Shown: positions 42,066 through 51,364 of the stretch, in pieces
Numbering within the stretch: position 1 is the stretch's first letter
Layout of the letters: every line of letters begins with the position of its first letter
Assembly: GCA_022650485.1 (NCBI GenBank)
Contig: JALCPP010000006.1
Location: 124,001 to 188,000 of the forward strand
Direction of reading: 5' to 3'
Length of the DNA stretch: 64,000 nt
Source of the DNA: Oscillospiraceae bacterium
Lineage (GTDB): Bacteria; Bacillota; Clostridia; Oscillospirales; Acutalibacteraceae
Notes under the pieces: generated by a model
Told to the model about the DNA's origin: nothing
Databases searched by the model: none
The model's input: only the letters and a program-made list of their open reading frames with translations
Program-made: the position numbers and the translations under genes

Positions 42066-43031
42066 TTAACTTTTTAAATCTTGACAGGCCGGAAAGCCGG
42101 AAACCGAGCGGGCGCTTCTGACCGCCTGTAAAATGGCATTTTCCACCGAACGAGCCGCCAAAATTCCAACCACATCGGGGTCTGCCTTCACCTTGCCCGT
42201 CGCCATGGTAAAAACCGTATCCCCGTCACTCGTCGTGTGGGCCGGACGCACCGCGCGGGCAATGCCGTTTTGCGAAACGCACGCCAGCTTATTTGCTTCC
42301 GCCTTGGTCAGGACCGCATTGGTCCCCACCACACCGATCACGGTGTTTCCGCTGAAAAGATCCGTTTCATTCCGGTAATTTTCAATCATGAGCGCTTCCG
42401 TACTGCCAACGGTTTTTTTATCCTCGTTCAATACGCCGGCGATCACCCGCTGTTCCCGCTCGTCGTACACATCCCCCATGCAGTTGACCGCCATAACGGC
42501 GCCGACCATCAGGTCACCGGCCTGCAGACAGAACGAACCGACCCCGCCCTTCATCGCGTAGTCAGGCCCTTTGATTTTTCCAATGGTCGCCCCGGTTCCC
42601 GCACCGATACTGCCCATGGAAACCGGCCCGCTGCCGGCGTTCCGGCAGGCTTCGTACCCCATTGCTTTGTCCGGCCTGACCCGATAATCCCCGCATTTTA
42701 AGTCAAACAGAATCGCACCGCAGACAATCGGCACCCGGGTCACTTTCACATCGCGTCCAATCCCGCGTTCTTCCAGATACTGCATCACGCCGGCGGCCGC
42801 GTCCAGCCCGAACGCACTTCCGCCCGCCAATAAAACGGCGTGAACCGATTTCCTCAGGTTCACCGGATTCAGCGCATCCGTTTCCCTTGTGCTGGGGGAC
42901 CCTCCACGCACATCGACCCCCGCAACGGCCCCCTTTTCGCAAAGCACCACCGTGCAGCCGGTCGCCGCGCGCAGGTTCTGGGCATGTCCCACCTTCAGCC
43001 CGTAAATATCGGTAAATTCAACCTGTTTCAC
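42066..43031 (-). CDS. P1 family peptidase (DmpA/L-aminopeptidase-like)
   Basis: A 321-residue Ntn-type protein. Family P1 enzymes cleave themselves to expose a Ser/Thr nucleophile and act as aminopeptidases on D- or beta-amino-acid peptides and amides. Visible motifs are GLKVGHAQN, VDVRGGSPSTRETDAL, LLAGGSAFGLDAA, GAGTGATIGK and, around the nucleophile region, GVVGTNAVLTKAEANKLA. The physiological substrate is unknown. The start is a GTG whose GTGA overlaps the coaC stop, with GGGGGA eight bases upstream; longer in-frame starts overlap coaC too far. It is the last gene of the coaB-coaC operon, so its link to CoA synthesis may only be transcriptional. Confidence 0.9.
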   Translation of the reverse strand: MKQVEFTDIYGLKVGHAQNLRAATGCTVVLCEKGAVAGVDVRGGSPSTRETDALNPVNLRKSVHAVLLAGGSAFGLDAAAGVMQYLEERGIGRDVKVTRVPIVCGAILFDLKCGDYRVRPDKAMGYEACRNAGSGPVSMGSIGAGTGATIGKIKGPDYAMKGGVGSFCLQAGDLMVGAVMAVNCMGDVYDEREQRVIAGVLNEDKKTVGSTEALMIENYRNETDLFSGNTVIGVVGTNAVLTKAEANKLACVSQNGIARAVRPAHTTSDGDTVFTMATGKVKADPDVVGILAARSVENAILQAVRSARSVSGFPACQDLKS

Positions 43032-43588
43032 AAGGCATCTCCCCCGCACGCAAGACATTCTTCCACGACTTTCACAATGTCTGAAACATCGGCCAGCGCA
43101 CCTTTTCCATAATCGCCGCAGGCGAGCAGCGCCTCTTTCGGCGGAATGATGGTAAAGCCAAACCGCCGCAGTTTTTCCAGATTTTCCTGCACCGCCGGAT
43201 TTGCATACATCCAGGTGTTCATCGCAGGCGCAAGGCAGCGGGGAATCCCGTGTACCGCAAGCACCGCCGCGGTCAGCATGTCGTCCGCAATGCCGTTTGC
43301 CATTTTCCCAATTACATCCGCCGAGGCCGGCGCCACCAGCAATAAATCGGCTTTTCGCGCAAGCGCAATATGCGCCACCTCGCTCGGGTCATCCTCTTGA
43401 AACACATCCGTATAAACTCTGTTTTTGGAAAGAGTCTGAAGGGTCAGCGGCGTAATAAATTTCTGTGCGCCTCTTGTCATGATAACATCGACACGGCAGC
43501 CGTCCTTTGTCAAAGTACTGGCAAGATCGGCCGCTTTGTACGCGGCGATACTTCCGGTTACTCCCAATAGAATCTGTTTCACTGTCAT
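43028..43588 (-). CDS. coaC: Phosphopantothenoylcysteine decarboxylase (CoaC)
   Basis: A 186-residue flavoprotein of the HFCD family, which decarboxylates 4'-phosphopantothenoylcysteine in CoA synthesis. It has the FMN-binding GVTGSIAAYKAADL start, the active-site histidine in SEVAHIAL, VAPASADVIGKMANGIADDML (core APASADVIGKMANGIADD), the PAMN substrate motif (LAPAMNTWMY) and the flexible-flap cysteine in ALLACGDYGKGAL. It is a separate polypeptide and not fused to CoaB. Its ATG overlaps the coaB stop by four bases. Confidence 0.94.
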   Translation of the reverse strand: MTVKQILLGVTGSIAAYKAADLASTLTKDGCRVDVIMTRGAQKFITPLTLQTLSKNRVYTDVFQEDDPSEVAHIALARKADLLLVAPASADVIGKMANGIADDMLTAAVLAVHGIPRCLAPAMNTWMYANPAVQENLEKLRRFGFTIIPPKEALLACGDYGKGALADVSDIVKVVEECLACGGDAL

Positions 43589-44373
43589 TCCTTCTTCTTG
43601 ATCAGATTCAGTACATTCTGCGCAATTCCCCGTGCAATTTCCGCTTTGCCCTCAAACCGCCTGGTAGTGCGGTCTGGCAGCAGCAGATACCCCGCGTGTC
43701 GTTCCCCGTGGATTTCGGTCAGATCATTGGCAAACATCAAGTCACAGGAATTTTTAACCATTACGTTGTATGCCGTCTGAAGCAGCGCCTGCCTCCCGAC
43801 ACCGTCAAGCAGCTTAAAGCCGACCAGAATGGTTGACGGCTGCCATTGCTTCACAAGCCCGATCAGCTTGGGCGTGCGCCGCATGCAAAGCATCATGTTT
43901 TCAACATTCGAACCAACTTTTTGGCTCCGGTCCATCAGACGGTCATTTTCTGTGATGCAGGCGGAAAGATACCCGGCCAGTTCGTCTTCACTGCGAAACC
44001 TGCCCCGCTCAAGGGGAAAGACACGGCCCGCAAGGTAAGCCGCCAGATCTTCCGCCGTCGTCACGTGCTCCACCGTGTAGTCGCTGACCGCCATGGAATG
44101 GATCACCGCGTCTATTTTTTCACGCGTCAGCAGTTGTTCCAGCACATTTTTCACTTCGTCCACACCCTGTGTGAAAATCACCTTCACACAATCAAGGTCC
44201 GGAATCACCGTTCCCTGCTCGCAGATATAATAAATCTTTTCCATCTGCGCTCCGCCCCGGCTGGCGAATGCTTCCGCCGTCAAACTGCCGAGCCTTCCCG
44301 TGCCCGTATTGGTTATTTTTCTGACCTGATCAATTTTTTCGGCTGTCCCGCCGGCTGTGATGATTAATTTCAT
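43585..44373 (-). CDS. coaB: Phosphopantothenate--cysteine ligase (CoaB, stand-alone type)
   Basis: A 262-residue Rossmann-type enzyme that joins cysteine to phosphopantothenate with CTP. It begins IITAGGTAEKIDQVRKITN (core TAGGTAEKIDQVRKITN), has TGRLGSLTAEAF, IHSMAVSDYTV, and the late MVKNSCDLMFANDL loop. The split coaB/coaC arrangement is the form known from streptococci, enterococci and some Clostridia, in contrast to the fused CoaBC of most bacteria. GGAGGG precedes the ATG and a TTGCAT/TAAAAT promoter lies just upstream. First gene of a three-gene operon. Confidence 0.92.
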   Translation of the reverse strand: MKLIITAGGTAEKIDQVRKITNTGTGRLGSLTAEAFASRGGAQMEKIYYICEQGTVIPDLDCVKVIFTQGVDEVKNVLEQLLTREKIDAVIHSMAVSDYTVEHVTTAEDLAAYLAGRVFPLERGRFRSEDELAGYLSACITENDRLMDRSQKVGSNVENMMLCMRRTPKLIGLVKQWQPSTILVGFKLLDGVGRQALLQTAYNVMVKNSCDLMFANDLTEIHGERHAGYLLLPDRTTRRFEGKAEIARGIAQNVLNLIKKKE

Positions 44374-44405
44374 CTTCGCCCTCCGCCTTTACTCCTGTTT
44401 TCCTT

Positions 44406-44433
44406 ATTTTATCACGTCGAATTCAGAATGCAA
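44406..44433 (-). promoter_or_regulatory. Probable promoter of coaB-coaC
   Basis: Minus strand TTGCAT (44433-44428), 16-bp spacer, TAAAAT (44411-44406). Confidence 0.55.
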
Positions 44434-44442
44434 TGCCGCACC

Positions 44443-44482
44443 AAAAGAAAAGGCCGAATGGTATACTGGTCATACCATTCGG
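44443..44482 (-). terminator. Intrinsic terminator after the C39-like protease gene
   Basis: 11-bp perfect stem CCGAATGGTAT/ATACCATTCGG followed on the minus strand by CCTTTTCTTTT. Confidence 0.88.
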
Positions 44483-44489
44483 TCAATGC

Positions 44490-45464
44490 CTAGGAATTGG
44501 AAATCGCCCACAAATTGCGAATCTGCGGCTTCAGCCGGTCATAGCTCCATGTTTTACGGCTTCGCTGTTTACTGTTCGGGTCCAACACGCAAAACTCCCC
44601 GTCCTGCACGGCGGAAAGAACAATAAAATGCCCCTGTGTGGTAAAATCGCCCGGGCCCATACAGCAGATGATTGGGTGCCTCTCTTTCAGCTCCCGTACC
44701 ATCAGGCCCCGGCTCAGCGAAAGCTCGCGGGAATTCAGCCCCAGCTGACGCGCCCCGTCGGACATCAGCGTCCAGCGTGTACTGTCGCTCTTTTCATCCA
44801 GATATCCGTTGCGCTCACTGAATTCGGCCATCTTCTTTGGGTTTTGCGACATATCCCCCGTCAGCCCGACGGTTACCATGGAAAGGCAGGTGGGGCCGCA
44901 GCCGTCCAGCGCGATTATGCCGTTCCCGTAAGGCGCGTATCCCCATTCCTCGTCCCACTGCATCAAAAGAGGGATCTGCCCCTTTTGTGCCCTTCCGGAA
45001 AGATCAATGTTCTTTGAAAAGGTCCCTTTTTTCTGCGGATAGTCCAGTGTAAAATCGAGCAGTTCCGAATTCCTTCCAAGTGAACTTAAAAGCCTTTCCG
45101 GGTACTGCTCAGGATTTTTGACGATGGGCCGGGCTTTCGGGTCTGCCTGCGCCATTGCCTCCAACGCCTGCATGGTATCCTGCACCCCGCCGCCGGCTGT
45201 CATTTCCTCCAGCGCTGCGGCTTTCCCAATTCCGCCGTCTTTGGAAAATATGAAAGCTGACCAATCCCCGTTTTGAAATTTCTGGTAACACAGGACCACA
45301 AGCACCGCAGCCAGCAAAAACAAAACCGGATGGTGCTTTTTCCGTTTTCTCCTGCGTTTCTTTCTGCTTTTCACCGCGCTTTGACTGTATAAATCTTTAT
45401 AAACATATCCGTCGCCGTAATCTTTTTCATTCCGATCTTCGGCGCCGCAGGCCTCTCTGTTCAC
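44490..45464 (-). CDS. Membrane-anchored C39-like cysteine peptidase
   Basis: A 324-residue protein with a basic cytosolic N-terminus (RKKRRRKRKKHH), one transmembrane anchor (about 46-60) and an extracellular papain-like domain of the Peptidase_C39_2 type. The nucleophile lies in DGCGPTCLSMV (Cys189), the base in GHFIVL (His279), and DPNS follows 15 residues later. QIPLLMQWDEEWG is the usual start of this domain. Such proteins occur widely in Clostridia; whether they process peptides or cell-wall material is unknown. A GTG start with AAAGGGG ten bases upstream. It is driven by a perfect promoter inside the end of the upstream gene, with a leader of about 110 nt. Confidence 0.85.
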   Translation of the reverse strand: MNREACGAEDRNEKDYGDGYVYKDLYSQSAVKSRKKRRRKRKKHHPVLFLLAAVLVVLCYQKFQNGDWSAFIFSKDGGIGKAAALEEMTAGGGVQDTMQALEAMAQADPKARPIVKNPEQYPERLLSSLGRNSELLDFTLDYPQKKGTFSKNIDLSGRAQKGQIPLLMQWDEEWGYAPYGNGIIALDGCGPTCLSMVTVGLTGDMSQNPKKMAEFSERNGYLDEKSDSTRWTLMSDGARQLGLNSRELSLSRGLMVRELKERHPIICCMGPGDFTTQGHFIVLSAVQDGEFCVLDPNSKQRSRKTWSYDRLKPQIRNLWAISNS

Positions 45465-45578
45465 TGTAACGTTTCCCCTTTAAAACGCAGCGGAACCCGA
45501 CGGCCTGTCCTTTTCTGAAAACAATCTCCGACAATCACCGTTGTTCCGACCCGCTGCTGCAATATCGTACTATCTGTA

Positions 45579-45974
45579 TTATTTATTATAATACGGTGTA
45601 ACAATGTTGTCAACAATTGGCAGAAACAGCCTGTGGCTGCAGCCTTTCGACGGGCCTCCTTCCGGCGCGGGCGCGGAGGAATTGCTTTCCGCCGAAAAAA
45701 CGCTTTCCGTCGAGCCGTCGGCATATTGCGCTGTAAAGTTCGAAAACGGCGCCGACGCGGCTTCCCCCGTTAAAGTCACCGTCAGTTCCGACCCAGACCG
45801 CGCGCACGAAACGACCTGCGCGTTTGCCGTCCCGATACGGCGCGCCAGCCGGTCGGAAAGGCTGATGCCGATATTTTTTTCGAGAACCGCCCCCACGATC
45901 AGGGCAGCCAGCAGCATCACCGAAATCCGAAACCGCCGTAGTTTTTCCGTGTTTTTAAAATGAAAAATATTCAC
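45579..45974 (-). CDS. Small membrane-anchored protein of unknown function
   Basis: A 131-residue protein with one N-terminal transmembrane segment (about 18-36, SVMLLAALIVGAVLEKNIG) and an extracellular part. That part has a strand-rich section (VVSCARSGSELTVTLTGEA) and a Ser/Pro-rich stretch, ending in a second mildly hydrophobic piece. No family recognised. The start is a GTG with CGGGAG seven bases upstream; an upstream ATG eight codons earlier covers that ribosome site. A clear promoter precedes it. The last codons lie over the promoter of the downstream protease gene. Its 3' part looks less protein-like, so a frameshift near the end cannot be excluded. Confidence 0.65.
   Translation of the reverse strand: MNIFHFKNTEKLRRFRISVMLLAALIVGAVLEKNIGISLSDRLARRIGTANAQVVSCARSGSELTVTLTGEAASAPFSNFTAQYADGSTESVFSAESNSSAPAPEGGPSKGCSHRLFLPIVDNIVTPYYNK
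45585..45613 (-). promoter_or_regulatory. Consensus sigma-A promoter of the C39-like protease gene
   Basis: Minus strand TTGACA (45613-45608), 17-bp spacer, TATAAT (45590-45585): a perfect match, overlapping the 3' end of the preceding coding region. Confidence 0.85.
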
Positions 45975-46062
45975 GATACAACTCCCGTGATCGGACAAAT
46001 GATGTTGTCGAAAAACGCATACTGTGCCCTATGGAACCACTTTTTTATTTCATATGATAATT

Positions 46063-46091
46063 ATAATAAACTTATTGTTCTTATCCGTCAA
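46063..46091 (-). promoter_or_regulatory. Sigma-A promoter of the 131-residue protein gene
   Basis: Minus strand TTGACG (46091-46086), 17-bp spacer, TATTAT (46068-46063). Confidence 0.7.
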
Positions 46092-46134
46092 TATGCTTTT
46101 CTGTTTCTGATGAATTAAAAAAACCGGATTTCTC

Positions 46135-46184
46135 TAAAGAAAGAGGACGCGTCCCTCTGTACAAAGGATGCGTCCTCTTTTTTG
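46135..46184. terminator. Terminator after dnaJ
   Basis: Stem AAGAGGACGCGTCC/GGATGCGTCCTCTT (one mismatch) with T-rich tails on both strands; it ends the hrcA-grpE-dnaK-dnaJ operon. Confidence 0.85.
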
Positions 46185-46207
46185 ATTGCTGTCTGCCTTT
46201 TTCCCGA

Positions 46208-47365
46208 TTACTCGCTGAACATATTTTTGATTTTATCGAAAAAAGTTTTTCTTTTCTGATAATTTTTGTCGTTGGCACCGGCATCGAATTCTTTCAGCAG
46301 ATCTTTTTGTTTCTGCGAAAGGTTTTTCGGGACTTCGATCGCCATACGGACGTACTGGTCGCCGCGGCCGTGCCCGCTGAGGCGCGGAATTCCTTTGCCC
46401 CTGAGCTTAAATACATCGCCCGGCTGAGTGCCGGCATGCACCTGATACTCCACCTTGCCGTCGATGGTCGGAACAATCACTTCCGCACCCAAAGCCGCCT
46501 GCGTGAACGTTATGGGCATTTCGCACCACACGTCGTTGCCGCGGCGCTCGAAGATCGGGTGCGGACGCACACTGACGTATACATGCAGGTCGCCGCTCGG
46601 CCCGCCGTTTAATCCGGCATTGCCGCGCCCGCTCACATTCAGAATCTGCTCATTGTCGATGCCCGCGGGAATACTGATTTCAATGGTCTTTTTCTGTTTG
46701 ACCCTGCCGGACCCGCCGCAGGTGGTGCACGGATTGTCAATCACTTTTCCGGACCCGCCGCAGCGGTCGCAGTTGCGCGCCGTCTGCACCACGCCGAACG
46801 GGGTGCGCTGACTGACCCGCACTTGGCCGCTGCCGCCGCACTGCGGGCAGGCCTTCGGTTTGGTTCCGTCCTTTGTGCCGGTTCCGTGGCAGTCGGAACA
46901 GGACTCTACCTGTTCATAATGAACGGTTTTTTTACAGCCTTTGGCAGCCTCTTCAAAGCTGATGACGATCGTCGCCTGGCCGTCACTGCCGCGGCGCGGA
47001 GTATTCGGGTTGGCCCTGCGTCCGCCGCCAAAACCAAAGCCGCCAAAATCAAAGCCGTCAAACACGCTGTTGAAAATATCGTCTATATTGATGCCGCCGT
47101 TGAACGGGCTTCCGCCCGCTCCCCCGCCGAAACTGGGGTCTACACCCGCCTGGCCGAACTGGTCGTAACGGGCTCTTTTATCTTTATCGGACAGCACCTC
47201 ATACGCTTCGTTGACTTCCTTAAACTTTACCTCGGCGTTTTTGTCTCCGGGGTTCAGGTCAGGGTGGTACTTTTTCGCGAGCTTGCGGTACGCCTTTTTA
47301 ATTTCGGCATCCGTGGCGTTTTTGGGAACGCCCATCACTTCATAATAATCCCTTTTGTCAGCCAA
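46208..47365 (-). CDS. dnaJ: Chaperone protein DnaJ
   Basis: A 385-residue class I Hsp40. J-domain with the HPD motif ([10 protein letters not shown], about 32-41), a Gly/Phe-rich linker (about 75-115), the zinc domain with all four CxxCxGxG repeats ([32 protein letters not shown]), and the C-terminal substrate-binding domain ([19 protein letters not shown], core [16 protein letters not shown]). It delivers unfolded clients to DnaK and stimulates its ATPase. The start is a TTG with GGGAGTG upstream. Last gene of the CIRCE-controlled operon. Confidence 0.97.
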   Translation of the reverse strand: MADKRDYYEVMGVPKNATDAEIKKAYRKLAKKYHPDLNPGDKNAEVKFKEVNEAYEVLSDKDKRARYDQFGQAGVDPSFGGGAGGSPFNGGINIDDIFNSVFDGFDFGGFGFGGGRRANPNTPRRGSDGQATIVISFEEAAKGCKKTVHYEQVESCSDCHGTGTKDGTKPKACPQCGGSGQVRVSQRTPFGVVQTARNCDRCGGSGKVIDNPCTTCGGSGRVKQKKTIEISIPAGIDNEQILNVSGRGNAGLNGGPSGDLHVYVSVRPHPIFERRGNDVWCEMPITFTQAALGAEVIVPTIDGKVEYQVHAGTQPGDVFKLRGKGIPRLSGHGRGDQYVRMAIEVPKNLSQKQKDLLKEFDAGANDKNYQKRKTFFDKIKNMFSE

Positions 47366-47501
47366 TCTGAATCACTCCCGAGAATACGCGTTGAGGGCAG
47401 CCGAAAAGGGCTGCCCCACCCGCGTTTTATGTTAACGCCGCGCCGCCGCGAATCCGGCTGTTCCGGTCGTATCCGCAGCGGCTCTGCGGTCGGATTTTCA
47501 C

Positions 47502-49370
47502 TTATTTCTTATCCTTGTCGTCAACATCCCTGTATTCTGCGTTGTAAACGTTGCCGTCTGCGCCGCCCTGTGCGGAATCCGCGCTGCCGCCGTTACCCTG
47601 TGTGGGCGGTACCGGTCCGCCGGCCGGCTGCTGGGGAGCCGCATTTTTGTACAGCTTTTCGCTCGCCGCGTACATTGCTTTCTGCAGTTCTTCGCTCTTT
47701 TCCTTAATGCCGTCTGCATTATTTGCGGAAATTTCGCTGCGCAGCGCCGTAACCTTCGCGTTCAGGTCATCTTTGTCGCTCTGCGGAATCTTGTCGCCGC
47801 TGTCCTTAATCAGTTTTTCAACGGAGTAGCACAGGTTTTCGGCCTCGTTTTTGTGGTCGATCTCTTCGCGGCGCTTCTTGTCTTCCGCTTCAAACTTCTC
47901 CGCATCCTTCACGGCCTTATCAATATCGTCCTTGCTCATGTTGGAGCTGGAAGAAATCGTGATCTTCTGTTCCTTGCCGGTTCCCTTATCCTTGGCGGAA
48001 ACATTTACAATGCCGTTGGAATCGATATCGAACGTGACTTCAATCTGAGGAATGCCGCGCGGTGCCGGGGCGATTCCGTCCAGACGGAACAGGCCAAGCT
48101 GCTTATTGTCGCGGGCAAATTCACGTTCGCCCTGCAGTACATTGACTTCCACCTGGGTCTGGCCGTCCGCCGCCGTGGAGAAAATCTGGCTCTTCTTAGT
48201 CGGGATGGTCGTGTTTCTCTCGATGATCTTTGTCATAACGCCGCCCATAGTTTCCACACCGAGGGACAACGGGGTAACATCGAGCAGAAGCAGGCCCTCG
48301 ACTTCGCCGCCCAGAACGCCCGCCTGCAGCGAAGCGCCGATGGCAACGCACTCATCCGGGTTGATGCCCTTAAACGGATCTTTGCCGGAAAGTTCTTTTA
48401 CTTTCTCCTGTACGGAAAGCATGCGGGTGGAACCGCCGACCAGCAGAACTTTGCCGATCTCATTCCAGGAAAGTCCGGCATCCGACATCGCCTGCTTTAC
48501 CGGTCCGACTGTCTTTTCCACCAAATCGGCGGTCAGCTCGTCGTATTTTGCACGGCTCAGCGTCATATCCAGATGTTTCGGGCCGGTCGCGTCCGCCGTG
48601 ATGAACGGCAGGTTGATGTTGGTGGAAGTCACGCCGGAAAGTTCAATCTTCGCCTTTTCCGCCGCGTCTTTCAGGCGCTGCATGGTTGCCTTATCCGCCG
48701 ACAGGTCAATTCCGGTATCCTTCTTAAACTCGGAAACCATCCAGTCCATCACGCGTTTATCGAAGTCGTCGCCGCCCAGACGGTTGTTACCCGCTGTAGC
48801 GAGAACTTCCTGCACGCCGTCGCCCATTTCGATGATGGAAACATCAAAGGTGCCGCCGCCAAGGTCATAAACCATGACTTTCTGTTCGTTATCCTTGTCA
48901 ATGCCGTAGGAAAGCGCCGCCGCCGTCGGCTCGTTGATAATACGCTTTACGTCCAGTCCTGCAATCTTCCCGGCGTCTTTCGTCGCCTGGCGCTGCGCAT
49001 CTGTAAAGTAAGCCGGAACGGTAATAACCGCCGAATGTACCGGCTCGCCGAGGTATGCTTCCGCATCCGCCTTCAGCTTTTGCAAAATCATTGCGGAAAT
49101 TTCCTGCGGGGTATAATTTTTGTCATCAATCGCAACTTTATAATCGCTGCCCATCTCTCTTTTAATGGAGCTGATGGTGCGGTTCGGGTTTGTAATGGCC
49201 TGGCGTTTTGCCAGCTGGCCGACAATGCGTTCTCCCGTCTTCTTAAACGCTACAACGGACGGGGTGGTTCTTTCCCCTTCTGCGTTCGGAATAACGACCG
49301 GTTTGCCGCCTTCAATAACAGCGACACAGGAATTGGTGGTGCCCAGATCAATACCAATTGTTTTTGACAT
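47502..49370 (-). CDS. dnaK: Chaperone protein DnaK (Hsp70)
   Basis: A 622-residue Hsp70. The ATPase domain (1-360) has [26 protein letters not shown] and the VGGSTR motif; the substrate-binding domain (about 375-485) and the helical lid follow, then a Gly/Ala-rich tail ending in a charged DDKDKK. It binds exposed hydrophobic stretches in an ATP cycle with DnaJ and GrpE. Length is typical for Gram-positives (the 24-residue insertion of proteobacterial DnaK is missing). GGAGG precedes the ATG. Codon use is strongly biased, as expected for high expression. Confidence 0.98.
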   Translation of the reverse strand: MSKTIGIDLGTTNSCVAVIEGGKPVVIPNAEGERTTPSVVAFKKTGERIVGQLAKRQAITNPNRTISSIKREMGSDYKVAIDDKNYTPQEISAMILQKLKADAEAYLGEPVHSAVITVPAYFTDAQRQATKDAGKIAGLDVKRIINEPTAAALSYGIDKDNEQKVMVYDLGGGTFDVSIIEMGDGVQEVLATAGNNRLGGDDFDKRVMDWMVSEFKKDTGIDLSADKATMQRLKDAAEKAKIELSGVTSTNINLPFITADATGPKHLDMTLSRAKYDELTADLVEKTVGPVKQAMSDAGLSWNEIGKVLLVGGSTRMLSVQEKVKELSGKDPFKGINPDECVAIGASLQAGVLGGEVEGLLLLDVTPLSLGVETMGGVMTKIIERNTTIPTKKSQIFSTAADGQTQVEVNVLQGEREFARDNKQLGLFRLDGIAPAPRGIPQIEVTFDIDSNGIVNVSAKDKGTGKEQKITISSSSNMSKDDIDKAVKDAEKFEAEDKKRREEIDHKNEAENLCYSVEKLIKDSGDKIPQSDKDDLNAKVTALRSEISANNADGIKEKSEELQKAMYAASEKLYKNAAPQQPAGGPVPPTQGNGGSADSAQGGADGNVYNAEYRDVDDKDKK

Positions 49371-49435
49371 AATATTTTACCTCCAACTCGTATCATTCAA
49401 AATTATGAAAAAATATTTATTATATATGAAAAAGG

Positions 49436-50038
49436 TCAGTTAGCTACCTGCACCATCGCATGCCGGATGACCCGGTCGCCAATCTTATACCCTTTTTGAA
49501 ACACTTTGGTCACAACATTTTCCCCGCTTTGTTCATCTTCCACATGGGAAATGGCGTTGTGCAGTTCCGGGTCAAACGAATCGCCTTCCGCGCCCATCTC
49601 TTTCACGCCCAGCTTATCAAATGCGGAGCGCATTTGTTTCTGCACCAGTTCAACGCCCTTGCGCATATCTTCCGCCGTGCCGGTCTTTTGTTCCAGCGCG
49701 CGGTCCAGGCTGTCGGCCACCGTCAGGATTTCCAGAATGGCAGCCGCTGTGGCGTCGTTGTAAAGGGATGCTTTTTCCCGCGCCGTACGCTTGCGGTAAT
49801 TTTCGTATTCCGCTGCCGTGCGCAGAAGAAGATCCTTCTGTTTTGCCAGTTGGCCGTTTGCCTCATCCAGTTTTTTGCGAAGGTCCTGTTCGGCCTTGCC
49901 GCCCTCTTTTTCAGCAGCCGCGGCATTTTCTGCCGGCTGGTCTGCTTCCGGGGACTGTTCCCCGCTGGTTTCTTGGGTTTCTGGTTGTGTTTCGGGCTGT
50001 TCGGCCTGTGCCTGCTGTTTCTTTTCTTTTTTCTGCAA
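49436..50038 (-). CDS. grpE: Nucleotide exchange factor GrpE
   Basis: A 200-residue protein: a disordered Gln/Glu/Pro-rich N-terminus (1-50), a long coiled coil (52-95, with the conserved RTAAEYENYRKRTAREK), a four-helix dimer part and the C-terminal beta domain (FDPELHNAISHVEDEQSGENVVTKVFQKGY, core NAISHVED and GYKIGDRVIRHAMVQV). It releases ADP from DnaK. The start is a TTG with AAAGGGG eight bases upstream; no ATG fits. Second gene of the operon, 17 bases behind hrcA. Confidence 0.95.
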   Translation of the reverse strand: MQKKEKKQQAQAEQPETQPETQETSGEQSPEADQPAENAAAAEKEGGKAEQDLRKKLDEANGQLAKQKDLLLRTAAEYENYRKRTAREKASLYNDATAAAILEILTVADSLDRALEQKTGTAEDMRKGVELVQKQMRSAFDKLGVKEMGAEGDSFDPELHNAISHVEDEQSGENVVTKVFQKGYKIGDRVIRHAMVQVAN

Positions 50039-50055
50039 AACTGGCGCCCCTTTCT

Positions 50056-51087
50056 TTACTCCATATTCATTAATTCCGTCAGCATTCTGCCGACCGAACC
50101 GGAAAGATATTCAACACGGGAAATAATTCTGCCGTAATTCATGCGCATCGGCCCTATAATGGCAATCGCCCCGGCATCCCGGCTGCCGATGCTGTAGCGG
50201 GAAACAATCACACTGGAATCCCGCAGCTCCGGGCGGCGGCTCTCCTGCCCCAGAATCACCCGAACCTTGTTGTTCGGCTGTGAAAGCAGCCTGCAGAGTT
50301 CCGACGGGCGGGAAAGGAAATCCATAATGCGCCGCAGTTCCTCCTGACCGAATTCCGGGTAAAACAGAAGATTGATTTCTCCGTTTAAGCAAACTTCGGA
50401 CTGCATGGATTCCTGCGCCGCGCCCGCGACCGCCATCAGGGCGGAACTGATCATAATTGCCATGTCACCCATGGAAGCCGCCAGCGACTGAATGTATGCC
50501 GGTGTAATGGAAGCCACCGGAACCCCGATCAGCTTTTCATTAATCATGCGGAAAAACACACGAAGGATTTCCGGCGTAATATCGAAATCGCAGTGAAACA
50601 CACGGCTCTTCATCGTCCCCGCGGAAGTCATCAGAATCACCATGGCCGTGCGCCGGCTGGTCTGCACCAGCTGCACCGCGCGAATCACGGCGGATTCCCC
50701 GCTCGGCGTGGTGGAAACCGCCGCGAACTTTGTCATGGAAGCCAACACTTTCGCGACACCGTCCAGCAGTTTTTCCGGGTCGTAGGCACTGGGAAGAATC
50801 AGGCTGTCGATATACCGTTTTTCTTCTCCCGTGATGCCGGGCCGCTTCATCAGCCGGTCGATATAAACCCGGTACCCCTTTTCGGTCGGGACACGCCCGG
50901 CGGATGTATGCGGCTGTTCCAGAAGTCCCCGGTCGCTCAAATTGCTCATTTCATTCCGGACTGTTGCGGAAGAAACGTTAAAGTCAAGGGTTTCGCACAG
51001 CGATTTGGAACCCACCGGTTCGCCGGTTGCAATGTACAGCTCAACGACGGCAGCCAAGATTTTCTGCTGTCTTACTGTCAGTTCCAT
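50056..51087 (-). CDS. hrcA: Heat-inducible transcription repressor HrcA
   Basis: A 343-residue repressor. The N-terminal winged helix (LTVRQQKILAAVVELYIATGEPVGSKSL, core AVVELYIATGEPVGSK; SSATVRNEMSNLSDRGLLEQPHTSAGRVPT, core ATVRNEMSNLSDRGLL) binds CIRCE. The GAF-like middle and C-terminal parts mediate dimerisation and GroEL-dependent activity. It represses its own operon until heat stress. First gene of hrcA-grpE-dnaK-dnaJ, with a perfect CIRCE element and promoter upstream. GGAGGGAGAGGG precedes the ATG. Confidence 0.97.
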   Translation of the reverse strand: MELTVRQQKILAAVVELYIATGEPVGSKSLCETLDFNVSSATVRNEMSNLSDRGLLEQPHTSAGRVPTEKGYRVYIDRLMKRPGITGEEKRYIDSLILPSAYDPEKLLDGVAKVLASMTKFAAVSTTPSGESAVIRAVQLVQTSRRTAMVILMTSAGTMKSRVFHCDFDITPEILRVFFRMINEKLIGVPVASITPAYIQSLAASMGDMAIMISSALMAVAGAAQESMQSEVCLNGEINLLFYPEFGQEELRRIMDFLSRPSELCRLLSQPNNKVRVILGQESRRPELRDSSVIVSRYSIGSRDAGAIAIIGPMRMNYGRIISRVEYLSGSVGRMLTELMNME

Positions 51088-51112
51088 TCCCTCTCCCTCC
51101 GCTTCATTCAGT

Positions 51113-51139
51113 TTAGCACTCAGTATGTAAGAGTGCTAA
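51113..51139. promoter_or_regulatory. CIRCE operator of the hrcA operon
   Basis: TTAGCACTC-N9-GAGTGCTAA, a perfect match to the consensus, between the promoter and the hrcA start. Confidence 0.98.
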
Positions 51140-51151
51140 CATCCTGTAAAT

Positions 51152-51180
51152 AGAGTACCATTAGTTTACCCTGTTGTCAA
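51152..51180 (-). promoter_or_regulatory. Sigma-A promoter of the hrcA operon
   Basis: Minus strand TTGACA (51180-51175), 17-bp spacer, TACTCT (51157-51152), just before CIRCE. Confidence 0.78.
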
Positions 51181-51296
51181 TATGTTAATTGTAAACTAAT
51201 TATGAAATCCGCTGTAACCGCCTTGTTTCAGGCTCTCTGCCGGAACAAACGCGGTTTTTCGTCTCCTGCCGTCTCTGTAAATTAAAATTTCTGCCC

Positions 51297-51340
51297 GCAA
51301 AAAATCCGCGCAGATAAAAACACATCCGCGCGGATTTTCC
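51297..51340 (-). terminator. Terminator after hemW
   Basis: 11-bp stem AAAATCCGCGC/GCGCGGATTTT followed on the minus strand by further T; ends the lepA-hemW transcript before the heat-shock operon. Confidence 0.85.
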
Positions 51341-51364
51341 TATCTATATATAGAAAGCACTCCG

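Noticed and set aside
47400-47430. Hairpin GGGCAGCC/GGCTGCCC between dnaK and dnaJ as a terminator
   Set aside because: No T-run follows; more likely an RNA stability or processing element within the operon, and too little to call.
47853-49367. 504-codon plus-strand frame opposite dnaK
   Set aside because: Antisense shadow of dnaK with no ribosome site or fold.
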